From: Sva-07 sp041685755
GTDB lineage: Bacteria; Actinomycetota; Acidimicrobiia; Acidimicrobiales; Ilumatobacteraceae
Direction: 5' to 3'
Assembly: GCA_041685755.1 (NCBI GenBank)
Contig: JAWLFC010000137.1
Span: forward strand, 1-6,570
DNA length: 6,570 nucleotides
Shown: positions 1-6,486 of the stretch, piece after piece
Layout of the letters: every line of letters begins with the position of its first letter
Position numbering within the stretch: position 1 is the first letter of the stretch
Position numbers and translations under genes: made by a program
Notes under the pieces: generated by a model
What the model saw: the letters and a program-made list of their open reading frames with translations, nothing else
Databases searched by the model: none
Told to the model about the DNA's origin: nothing

Positions 1-37
1 CGTGGCAGCAGCAGCTCGCTGGTGGCCGGGTGCGCGC

Positions 38-1285
38 TCACTGTTCGATGATCTGGCTGTCGGGCCGGAACGCCGACCAGGCGAACCAGAACGTGTCGAC
101 GTGCGCAAGAGCCTCGAGCGTCGAACCCGAGAGCGGGCCGTCGGTGGCCTGGCCGAAGAGGTTCCAGGTCGAGCCCGTCTCGTCGTCGACGAACCCGTTG
201 TCGGTGGGCTCGAACGTCAGCGACTGACCGTCGACGACCGGCACGAAGGCGCCCGTCGCGCCGATGTCGTCACCGCCGGCCACGTCCGACGCGTCGAGCG
301 CCGATGCAGTGCCCGGCTCCCAGAACACCACGACGTCCGTGCCGCCGACGTCGGCAGTCGCCACCCGCTCCTCCTGCAGCGTCACCAGGGGGACGCCGAG
401 CGCATCATCGCCCACCTCGACGCCGACGATGCGCGTCATCGCCGTGTAGCGACCGTCGACCTCGCCCTCGAAGAGGAACGGTTGGCTCGTCACGTCGTCG
501 TAGCCCGGATACGGGTTGCGACCGTAGGAGCGTTCGAACCCGGTGTCGCGGCTCAGCACCAGCCCGTCGGGATGGGCGTCGCGCCACGCCCCCCACGGCA
601 CGGTCGCCACCGGGAACTTGTCGATCTCGGTGCCGGTCAGCTCTCCCACGATGCCCTCGCCGGTGAAGTGGCTCCACAGCGTCTCGGTCTGGCGGTCGTA
701 CATCACGAGCGCCGAGTTCCACAGCAGCCCGGACGTGCCGAACTCGAGGATCTGCCCGTCGAGTCGGCGGTCGTAGGCGACCGCCGAGTTGCAGAGCGGG
801 CAGTACGTGACCGCCACGGGGACGCCGCCGACGGTGTCGTTCACGATCTCGTGCCACATCAGGATCTGGACGGGGTACGCCCGCACGTCGCCGTCGATGT
901 CGACGGCGAGCACGGGCTCGTTCTCCTCGAGGAAGTCGACGTCGTCGACAGGGAGGAACTTCGGGTCGTCGATCGAGGGGATCCCGTCGGGAGGGGGGCC
1001 ACCGCTGCGGATCTCGGCGAGATCGACCAGTGGCTCCGGAGCACCGTCGACGTCCTCACCGCGGTGGATGGCGAGACCCGACACGGTCACGTCCGGCGGT
1101 GACGACTCGACCTGCTCGACGCTGACCGGGTCGGCGGTGTCACCGGTCTCGGCGGTGCTCTCGGTGCCGGGCGACGGTGGGTCGGCGTCGCCCGACGCAG
1201 ACCCGCACGCCACGGCGACGAGCGGGAACGCGGCGAGCAGCAGCACGCTCCGACGGCGACGATGGACGACAGGAGAGGCGGTCAT
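38..1285 (-). CDS. DUF3179-family lipoprotein with CPLC motif
   Basis: This encodes a 415-residue predicted exported lipoprotein of the DUF3179 family, whose biochemical role is not established. The N-terminus has a basic stretch (residues 8-12, HRRRR), a hydrophobic core (14-25) and a lipobox-like AVAC with Cys27 as the lipidation site. The -3 residue is Ala, slightly off consensus. Residues 28-66 are a Ser/Thr/Pro/Asp-rich linker. The folded domain runs from about 67 to 410, with family-like segments HEIVND (145-150), YCPLCNSAVAY (161-171) and a Trp/Phe-rich end (HVDTFWFAWSAF, 396-407). Cys162 and Cys165 are the only cysteines besides Cys27 and could form a disulfide or bind metal. I chose the ATG at 1285 because it starts the signal peptide directly; the 32 codons upstream would give an arginine-rich extension. 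No good Shine-Dalgarno is visible. It is divergent from a thioredoxin-like lipoprotein and CcdA, which suggests a link to envelope thiol redox chemistry (inference). Family assignment is confident; function is unknown. Confidence 0.88.
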   Translation of the reverse strand: MTASPVVHRRRRSVLLLAAFPLVAVACGSASGDADPPSPGTESTAETGDTADPVSVEQVESSPPDVTVSGLAIHRGEDVDGAPEPLVDLAEIRSGGPPPDGIPSIDDPKFLPVDDVDFLEENEPVLAVDIDGDVRAYPVQILMWHEIVNDTVGGVPVAVTYCPLCNSAVAYDRRLDGQILEFGTSGLLWNSALVMYDRQTETLWSHFTGEGIVGELTGTEIDKFPVATVPWGAWRDAHPDGLVLSRDTGFERSYGRNPYPGYDDVTSQPFLFEGEVDGRYTAMTRIVGVEVGDDALGVPLVTLQEERVATADVGGTDVVVFWEPGTASALDASDVAGGDDIGATGAFVPVVDGQSLTFEPTDNGFVDDETGSTWNLFGQATDGPLSGSTLEALAHVDTFWFAWSAFRPDSQIIEQ

Positions 1286-1419
1286 GACGAGGAAACCCGC
1301 TCTGGCGCCCTGCTCTTCCCGCGACACGCGACATGTTGCGTCGCCGGCGGGAATGCGGTGCCGCCCTCCCGGGTTCCCCACCCATGGACACCCGCGTGCC
1401 CCCAGTCCGACGAAGGTAC
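1286..1419. promoter_or_regulatory. Divergent intergenic region with imperfect palindrome
   Basis: These 134 bases separate the DUF3179 gene (leftward) from the thioredoxin-like gene (rightward), so both promoters should lie here. I see no convincing -10/-35 pair on either strand. The one symmetric element is ACGCGACATGTTGCGT at 1326-1341, an imperfect palindrome with 7 of 8 base pairs matching around ACATGT. It could be an operator, but a palindrome of this quality is expected about once or twice by chance in a window of this size. Confidence 0.3.
1412..1416 (+). promoter_or_regulatory. Ribosome binding site for thioredoxin-like gene
   Basis: GAAGG lies 3 bases before the ATG at 1420. The spacing is short, but it is the only Shine-Dalgarno-like match near the candidate starts; the ATG at 1384 has none. 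It helps decide the start at 1420. Confidence 0.4.
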
Positions 1420-2022
1420 ATGCGCCGTGCGGCCATGGTCGGGGTCGCCGCCCTGGCGATCGCCGCCTGCGGCGGTGGAGATGCCGATCCTGGCGTGGGC
1501 GCCGGATCCGCAGACGATGCGCCGGCCGTCGACGATCAGGGTGGCGATCAGGGTGGCACCCCCTCGGCCGCCGATGATCGCGGTGCGGGCGCCGACGAGT
1601 TGGCCACGGCGCTCACCGAAGCGTTCAGCACGTCGACGGTCCTCGACGGCGAGACGTCGTTCGACGGCGCGTCGCTCGCCGGTGGAGATTCGGTCGTCTG
1701 GTTCTGGGCGCCGTGGTGCACGATCTGTCGGGCGGAAGCTCCCGAGGTGGCCGAGGTCGCCGAGCAGTTCGCCGGGCAGGTCACCCTGATCGGCGTACCG
1801 GGCCGGGGCGATCTCGACGAGATGCGCGAGTTCGTCGACGACACCGGGACGGGTTCGCTGACCCATGTCGCCGACCTCGGCGGTGACGTCTGGAGCGCGT
1901 TCGGCGTCTACGGCCAACCTGCGTTCGCCTTCATCGACGACGACGGGAGCGTCGATGTCTTCATCGGAGGCATGGGCGGCGACGCCCTCGCCGAGCGGGT
2001 CGCCGAGCTGGTCGCCACGTGA
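1420..2022 (+). CDS. TlpA/ResA-like thioredoxin-fold lipoprotein
   Basis: This encodes a 200-residue predicted membrane-anchored, extracytoplasmic thiol-disulfide oxidoreductase. Residues 1-16 form a short lipoprotein signal (MRR then a hydrophobic core) ending in lipobox IAAC with Cys17. An Asp/Gly/Ala-rich linker (18-60) contains a DQGG repeat at 39-46. The thioredoxin fold spans about 75-198: the strand VVWFWAPWC leads to active site WCTIC (Cys100, Cys103), followed by the helix RAEAPEVAEVAEQF. The cis-proline motif is GQP (Pro167), followed by the strand AFAFID. No other cysteines are present. The ATG at 1420 is preferred because codons before it (CCA, CGA, CGA, AGG) are rare for this genome and GAAGG precedes it; an ATG at 1384 would add 12 residues and is possible. 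The adjacent CcdA gene, 34 bases downstream, is the expected electron donor. The pair resembles mycobacterial Mpt53 (Rv2878c) and Rv2877c. The natural substrate is unknown, and direction (reductant or oxidant) cannot be read from sequence. Confidence 0.9.
   Translation: MRRAAMVGVAALAIAACGGGDADPGVGAGSADDAPAVDDQGGDQGGTPSAADDRGAGADELATALTEAFSTSTVLDGETSFDGASLAGGDSVVWFWAPWCTICRAEAPEVAEVAEQFAGQVTLIGVPGRGDLDEMREFVDDTGTGSLTHVADLGGDVWSAFGVYGQPAFAFIDDDGSVDVFIGGMGGDALAERVAELVAT
1534..1557 (+). repeat. Perfect 12-bp tandem duplication in linker
   Basis: GATCAGGGTGGC occurs twice head to tail (1534-1545 and 1546-1557) and encodes DQGG twice in the linker of the thioredoxin-like lipoprotein. Perfect identity suggests a recent slippage duplication in a tolerant spacer. 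Confidence 0.9.
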
Positions 2023-2056
2023 TGACGGCCCGACACACGACCTGGCGGTTCGGATC

Positions 2057-2995
2057 ATGAACGGAACCTACGCGTTCGCCCTCGCGGCCGGGATGGCCGC
2101 GACCGTCAATCCGTGCGGCTTCGCCCTGTTGCCGGCCTACCTGGCTGCCTTCATCGGCATCGAACATCGCGGTGGTCGCGCCGGAGCGGTGGGGCGGGCG
2201 CTGACCGTGTCCCTGGCGCTCACGGCCGGCTTCGTGCTCGTGTTCGGTGCGTTCGGGCTGATCATCAGCCCACTCGCCGTACGCATCGAGCAGTACCTGC
2301 CGTGGGCGACCGTCGTCATCGGCTTCGGTCTGCTGGGCCTCGGTGTGGCGCTGTTGTTGGGACGCCAGCTGATGATCTCGATTCCCAAGCTCCAGAAGGG
2401 CGGCCAGGACGGCACGCTGCCGTCGATGTTCCTCTTCGGCGTGTCGTACGCCGTTGCATCGCTGTCGTGCACGATCGGGCCGTTCCTGGCCGTGACGACC
2501 AGCACGTTCCGCAGCGAGAACTGGCTGACCGGTCTGGGCGTCTTCGTCGCCTACGGCGTGGGCATGGGCGTGGTCATCGCGATCCTGACCGTGGCCGTCG
2601 CACTCGCGAAGTCCGGTGTGGTGCAACGATTCCGGAACATGCTGCCGGTGATGAACCGCGTCGCCGGGGGGCTCCTCGTCGTCGCCGGTGCCTATGTGGC
2701 GTACTACGGCTGGTACGAGATCCGTGTGCTCGACGGGGCCACCGAGGACCCGATCGTCGACCGAGCGATCGACCTGCAGGTGTGGCTCCAGAACCGGGTC
2801 GTCCCCGACGACCCGGTCTCGTTCACGATCGGTGCGGTGATCGTGCTGGCAACGCTCACGGCGGCGATCGCAATCGGTCGACGGGTGATGCAGTCTCGCC
2901 GGCCAGACGATCAGCCTCCCGACGGCGAACTCGACGACTCCGACGACCGCTCGCTCGACACTGCGCTCGTGGACGGCAGTGCGACACTGCAGTGA
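2057..2995 (+). CDS. ccdA: CcdA/DsbD-type transmembrane electron carrier
   Basis: This 312-residue polytopic membrane protein belongs to the CcdA/DsbD family. The family moves reducing equivalents from cytoplasmic thioredoxin across the membrane to extracytoplasmic thioredoxin-like proteins, for example in cytochrome c maturation. The two signature cysteines are visible: NPCGFALLP in the first helix (Cys20) and SCTIGP in the fourth (Cys138). No other cysteines occur. Membrane segments fall at about 5-33, 46-73, 83-102, 125-150, 158-185 and 200-219, the usual six. An unusual addition follows: a hydrophilic stretch (222-254), a seventh hydrophobic segment (255-275) and an acidic tail (283-304, rich in Asp and Glu). 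The ATG at 2057 is the first sensible start; upstream codons encode a Ser/Pro-rich shadow overlapping the previous gene, and no strong Shine-Dalgarno is seen. It lies 34 bases after the thioredoxin-like gene, consistent with co-transcription. No cytochrome c maturation gene (ResB, CcsA) is visible, so its role here may be general thiol reduction. Confidence 0.92.
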   Translation: MNGTYAFALAAGMAATVNPCGFALLPAYLAAFIGIEHRGGRAGAVGRALTVSLALTAGFVLVFGAFGLIISPLAVRIEQYLPWATVVIGFGLLGLGVALLLGRQLMISIPKLQKGGQDGTLPSMFLFGVSYAVASLSCTIGPFLAVTTSTFRSENWLTGLGVFVAYGVGMGVVIAILTVAVALAKSGVVQRFRNMLPVMNRVAGGLLVVAGAYVAYYGWYEIRVLDGATEDPIVDRAIDLQVWLQNRVVPDDPVSFTIGAVIVLATLTAAIAIGRRVMQSRRPDDQPPDGELDDSDDRSLDTALVDGSATLQ

Positions 2996-3012
2996 TCGAA
3001 CGCGACCGATTC

Positions 3013-3018
3013 GGGGAG
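3013..3018 (+). promoter_or_regulatory. Ribosome binding site for DegV-family gene
   Basis: GGGGAG, 8 bases before the ATG at 3027, fixes that start over an in-frame ATG at 2979, which lies inside the ccdA coding sequence. Confidence 0.65.
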
Positions 3019-3026
3019 ACAGACCG

Positions 3027-3890
3027 ATGATCCAGATCGTCACCGACTCCGCGGCGATGCTCCCCGACGTCGTTCGCCGGCGCTTCGGCATCGGCGTCGC
3101 CGCGATCACGATCACCGTCGACGGGGAGGACTTCGCCGAGGGCGTCGACCTCACCGCCGCCGAGTTCTACGCGCGGGTGGCCGCCGGCTCGGTGGTGTCC
3201 ACGGCGGCACCGTCGCCCGGCACCTTCGTCGAGATGTACCGGGCCGCCGCGGCACGCGGAGCGACGGGGGTGCTGTCGGTGCACACCGGTGCCGCGTACT
3301 CCGCAACGCTGGCGTCGGCCGCGATCGCCGCCGACATGGTCGACGTTCCCGTCACACTCGTCGACACGGGCGTCGGGTCGTTTCCGGTCGCACTCGCGGT
3401 GTGGGACGCGGCCGAGGAACTCGAACGCGGGGCCTCGCTGGAGGATGCAGCGGCCGCCGCCGAGCGCACCGCGACCGGTACCGGCAGCCTGTTCGTCGTC
3501 GGCGTCCCCGCCGTGGCACGGCGCGGTGGACGGTTCGTCGGCGTCGACGGCGAACTGACACCGACCACGGTGCTCGAGCTGTCCGACGGGGCGCTCCACG
3601 ACCGTGGTGCCGTCGCCGACCTCGACTCGGCGATCGAGGTGATGGTCGAGGCGACGATCGCCGCCGCAGCCTCCGACCCCCTCCGCATCGGCGTCGGCCA
3701 TGCGGTCCATCGCGAGGTCGCCGAACAGATCCGGACCCGACTCGTCACCGAGTTGCCCGCGAGCGATGTGGTCGTCTACGAGGTCGGCCCGTCCGTCGGC
3801 GCCCACACCGGACCCGGCACGCTCGGCATCGTCCACGCCCCCCTCCACACTCCACTCCCCCAGCCAACGCGTGAACAAATGGCGGACTGA
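3027..3890 (+). CDS. DegV-family (FakB-like) fatty-acid-binding protein
   Basis: This encodes a 287-residue cytoplasmic protein, the usual length for the DegV family. Studied members (FakB) bind a fatty acid and present it to the kinase FakA, which makes acyl-phosphate for phospholipid synthesis. Visible signatures are the opening IVTDSAAMLP (residues 4-13), the ligand-loop STAAPSPGTF (58-67), LSVHTGAAYSATLASA (83-98), ARRGGRFVG (164-172), and GPSVGAHTGPGTLGI (254-268) near the end. The second loop is commonly LSGTYQSA in this family but here reads TGAAYSAT, so the Ser-Gly-Thr near the carboxylate is replaced by Gly-Ala-Ala. It may prefer a different ligand (inference). The start is set by GGGGAG eight bases upstream. 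It follows ccdA by 31 bases and may be co-transcribed, but no functional link is apparent. No FakA gene is in this window. Its last residues (TREQM) and stop codon are built into an inverted repeat. There are no cysteines. Confidence 0.93.
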   Translation: MIQIVTDSAAMLPDVVRRRFGIGVAAITITVDGEDFAEGVDLTAAEFYARVAAGSVVSTAAPSPGTFVEMYRAAAARGATGVLSVHTGAAYSATLASAAIAADMVDVPVTLVDTGVGSFPVALAVWDAAEELERGASLEDAAAAAERTATGTGSLFVVGVPAVARRGGRFVGVDGELTPTTVLELSDGALHDRGAVADLDSAIEVMVEATIAAAASDPLRIGVGHAVHREVAEQIRTRLVTELPASDVVVYEVGPSVGAHTGPGTLGIVHAPLHTPLPQPTREQMAD

Positions 3891-3912
3891 TTACGCCATT
3901 TGTTCACGCGTT
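3866..3912. terminator. 19-bp perfect inverted repeat, probable bidirectional terminator
   Basis: AACGCGTGAACAAATGGCG (3866-3884) is followed by a 9-base loop and its exact reverse complement (3894-3912). The TGA of the DegV-family gene (3888-3890) lies in the loop, so the left arm is coding. It sits between two convergent genes and is AT-richer than its surroundings. No T-tract follows on either strand, so it is not a classical intrinsic terminator. A bidirectional terminator or transcript-end stem is most likely; a dispersed palindromic element is an alternative. Confidence 0.6.
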
Positions 3913-3949
3913 CGGCGGTGTCGGAGCGCGACGGCCGTGACCCGGAACG

Positions 3950-6442
3950 TCAGAGGTAGCGGTTGCGCTCCAGCCATCGCAGCGAGAAGAAGCCCCAGAT
4001 CGGTGGCGTGTAGAAGGTCGCGACGCGGTAGAGGATCACGGCGGCGAACGCGGCCTCCTGGGGGACGCCGAAGGAGGTCAGACCGAAGATCAGCCCTCCC
4101 TCGGTGACGCCGACGCCACCCGGCACCGGCAGCACACCCGCGAGCAGCGAGACCGCCATGTTGATGAGCAACAGTTCGTGGAGCGCCAGCGAGTAGCCGA
4201 ACGCCTGCAGGAAGACGCCGAGAGCGAATGCGAACAACAGCTCGGCGGCGAGGTTGCCGCCGAACAGCATCAGGAAGCGTCGCGGGGATCGCAGGCCACG
4301 CAGCACGGTGTAGGCCTCGTGCACGGTCTTGCGGATCCCACCCAGCACGAGGTGGCGAAGGCGGGGAACGGAGACGATCACGACCGCGGCCACGGCGAGC
4401 ACCACCGCCAGCATCCACGCGATGCGGACCGCGGCCGAGGCCGGGCCGGCAATGTCGAGGTCGAGCGACAGCCCGCTGAACAACAGCAGCGAACCCAGGA
4501 GTACTGCCTGCACGATGAAGCCGCTGACACCGTCGAGCGCGCCGGTCGCGAGCGCCGTGCCGGGTGGAACGCCTTGACGTTGGAAGAAGCGCACGTTGAC
4601 CGCGATCCGGGCTGCGGCAGTCGGGATCGCCAGGTTGACGTAGGAGATGGCGAGTTGGAGCGCGTACACGGGCCCGAGGGGCAGTGGAACGGGTGCCGCT
4701 CCGAGCGTCGACACGGCCTGGGCGACTCGGGGAAGCTGCGCCAGGACGAAACCGACCACGACGAGCCACCATGCTGCATCCTGGAGCGAGTCCACGAGCT
4801 CCTCGCCGTCGAATCCGGCGAAGGCCGACAGCAACATCAGCGCCGCCAGCGCCGGCAGCGCGACCCGGATGACCGATCCGACGGTGAACCTGCGCAGCCG
4901 GACCAGCGGGGGAGCTTCGACACCCGCCGCCTCCGCCACGTCGGAACGCAGTTCGTCGAGGTCGATGTCGAGGACCTTCAACATCCGTCGCTGGTCAGCG
5001 GTCAGCGCCGTCGGCTGCAGGTACGGGAGCAGTTCTGCGATCTCATCGGCGGATCGGTGCTCGACGAGTCCCTCGAGGGCCAGATCTCGCCCGACGAGTC
5101 CGATCGAGGTCACGAAGAGCTGTGCATCGTCGCCACGCAGCTGGGCGGGCGTCGGTGCCACAGCGGCTCCGCGGAAGTGGACCAGTCCGAGACGGCCCTC
5201 GTCGACGACGAAGTACTGCTCGTCGAGTTGGCCGTGCACCAGGCCGTTGTCGTGCAGGGTGGAGATGAGCTCCCAGAGCTCACGGAGCCGACGACGAGCG
5301 TCGGCGCCGACGAAGACCGGATCCGGGGCGGCGGCGTGACCATCGAGAAAGCGACCGGGCTCGACGAGCAACGAACCGCTGCGGCGCAACACGAGCAGAG
5401 CGTCGTCGGTGGCGGTCGCCCCGGCCGTCACCACCGAGTCGGTGGCGATCCCGGCCTGCGCAGCCAACAGGGTCATCAGCGCTTCGTGCTCGACCTGGCG
5501 GAGGCGACCGAAACCGATCGGCGAGCCGGGCTGGCGAAGCCAGATCGTCCGCCAGACCGTCGACACCAGCGCAGCGTCGTGGGCGTCGCGCCCGTAGAGC
5601 TTCACGATCAGCTCGCTGCCGTCTGCCCCCTGCGCAGCCACGGCGAAGTACCCGGCATCCTGGCGGTCGGCGACACCCAGCTCGGTGATGTCGATCTTCA
5701 TGTCGGCGAGCGCGAACCGAACGTCGTCGAGGCTCGGTCGGCCCGCACTCGACCCGACGACGAGATGCACCACGGCTGCGGCGCCCGCTGCCGACAGCAG
5801 CGCGGCCAACACGCCCAACGTGGAACTCGCCGCCAGCGCGACGGGAGCGATCGAACCGAGGGCGATGATCGCGTAGCCGAAACGGCGAGCCGGGCGCACG
5901 AGATGAGGCGACGCCGTGATGAGCAGGGCCGCCGGGATGCCGAGCCGCGCCGAGGGGAACACCGGTGGTGGCTCGACGTCTCCGAGGAGCGCCCGCATCT
6001 CCGGCCAGGCACCGGTGACCAGACGGCCCAGGACCAGCCACAGGGCGACGGCGACGATGACCACCAGGATCATGTCGCGCCCGACCTTCGCCCGTCCGCG
6101 TGCGAGCGCAGCGACCAGCACCACCAGCGCCCACACCGTCGGCAGATCGGCCAGGACCTGCCACACGCCGGTCAGCGCGTCCGGGAGGTCACCGAGAAAG
6201 CGCGTCACCGCTCTCGAGAACGCCGGCTCGGGAACAGCGACGAGCCCCACGAGCACGATGCCGACGAACGAGATCGTGAGCAGGATCACATCGGTGGCGC
6301 GGCGCGCCCGCGGCTGATCGACGGCGCTGGTGAACAGGCGCAGACGACGTCGGATCCGGTCGCCGATGATCTCCGGAGCCGACTCGGTGGCGTCGGATTG
6401 GCCGCCGGCCTCGATCGGACTGGCCGCCTCGGTCATCGGCAT
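3950..6442 (-). CDS. PAP2-like/pseudokinase/LPG_synthase_TM flippase-like membrane protein
   Basis: This encodes an 830-residue multidomain membrane protein. Hydrophobic segments at about 52-70, 100-115, 124-142, 168-180 and 189-230 form an N-terminal membrane region. Its PSARLG (163-168) and STLGVLAALLSAAG (207-220) segments resemble PAP2 motifs PSGH and SRxxxGxHxxxD with the catalytic residues replaced. Residues about 240-500 look like a protein-kinase/RIO-type fold: VKLYGRD with Lys281, HEALMTLL with Glu320, then LVHGQLDEQY (401-410) and GLVHFRGA (419-426) where catalytic loop and DFG would be. The catalytic Asp, Asn and metal-binding Asp read Gln405, Tyr410 and His422, so it is probably a pseudokinase. 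Residues about 520-825 match the LPG_synthase_TM (AglD/MprF flippase-like) family, with IPTAAARIAVNVRF (606-619), LPVPGGVGVTEGG (771-783) and LYRVATF (804-810). The aminoacyltransferase domain of MprF is absent, so a lipid or glycolipid transport-type role is more likely than lysyl-PG synthesis. An ATG at 6436 is equally possible. Codons upstream of 6442 are rare types, against a longer form. There are no cysteines. Confidence 0.88.
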   Translation of the reverse strand: MPMTEAASPIEAGGQSDATESAPEIIGDRIRRRLRLFTSAVDQPRARRATDVILLTISFVGIVLVGLVAVPEPAFSRAVTRFLGDLPDALTGVWQVLADLPTVWALVVLVAALARGRAKVGRDMILVVIVAVALWLVLGRLVTGAWPEMRALLGDVEPPPVFPSARLGIPAALLITASPHLVRPARRFGYAIIALGSIAPVALAASSTLGVLAALLSAAGAAAVVHLVVGSSAGRPSLDDVRFALADMKIDITELGVADRQDAGYFAVAAQGADGSELIVKLYGRDAHDAALVSTVWRTIWLRQPGSPIGFGRLRQVEHEALMTLLAAQAGIATDSVVTAGATATDDALLVLRRSGSLLVEPGRFLDGHAAAPDPVFVGADARRRLRELWELISTLHDNGLVHGQLDEQYFVVDEGRLGLVHFRGAAVAPTPAQLRGDDAQLFVTSIGLVGRDLALEGLVEHRSADEIAELLPYLQPTALTADQRRMLKVLDIDLDELRSDVAEAAGVEAPPLVRLRRFTVGSVIRVALPALAALMLLSAFAGFDGEELVDSLQDAAWWLVVVGFVLAQLPRVAQAVSTLGAAPVPLPLGPVYALQLAISYVNLAIPTAAARIAVNVRFFQRQGVPPGTALATGALDGVSGFIVQAVLLGSLLLFSGLSLDLDIAGPASAAVRIAWMLAVVLAVAAVVIVSVPRLRHLVLGGIRKTVHEAYTVLRGLRSPRRFLMLFGGNLAAELLFAFALGVFLQAFGYSLALHELLLINMAVSLLAGVLPVPGGVGVTEGGLIFGLTSFGVPQEAAFAAVILYRVATFYTPPIWGFFSLRWLERNRYL

Positions 6443-6457
6443 CGTCCCGGTCCGCCG

Positions 6458-6486
6458 AATGTCGGGAGCCAGTGTCCGACCATCAA
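6458..6486 (-). promoter_or_regulatory. Possible promoter of the flippase-like gene
   Basis: Reading leftward, TTGATG (6481-6486) and GACATT (6458-6463) are separated by 17 bases and would place transcription start about ten bases before the ATG at 6442. The -35 match is fair but the -10 matches only three of six consensus bases. This is tentative. Confidence 0.25.

Noticed and set aside
1..37. Terminator or small gene downstream of the DUF3179 gene
   Set aside because: Only 37 bases are present, with no hairpin plus T-tract and no start with a binding site.
2..1102. Plus-strand open frame of 366 codons antisense to the DUF3179 gene
   Set aside because: Its product is Arg/Asp/Val-rich without any recognisable motif, while the opposite strand encodes a clear lipoprotein with family motifs. 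It is an antisense shadow typical of high GC.
1286..1381. 32-codon upstream extension of the DUF3179 protein
   Set aside because: It would bury the signal peptide behind a Gly/Arg-rich segment. The lipoprotein signal begins at the ATG at 1285.
1282..2058. Minus-strand open frame of 258 codons across the thioredoxin-like gene
   Set aside because: The plus strand has a signal peptide, WCTIC and cis-proline in order; the minus product shows no domain.
1961..3154. Minus-strand open frame of 397 codons across ccdA
   Set aside because: Its His/Arg/Asp-rich low-complexity product spans two genes with strong family signatures on the other strand.
2856..3878. Minus-strand open frame of 340 codons across the DegV-family gene
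   Set aside because: It is a Gly/Asp/Arg-rich shadow of a well-supported DegV coding sequence.
3866..3912. SOS/LexA-type box within the inverted repeat (GAAC and GTTC halves)
   Set aside because: The GAAC and GTTC halves are far too widely spaced for a LexA site; the symmetry belongs to a long stem.
3950..6442. MprF lysylphosphatidylglycerol synthase
   Set aside because: Only the flippase-like membrane domain is present. No cytosolic aminoacyltransferase domain follows it, since the protein ends right after the last membrane segment.
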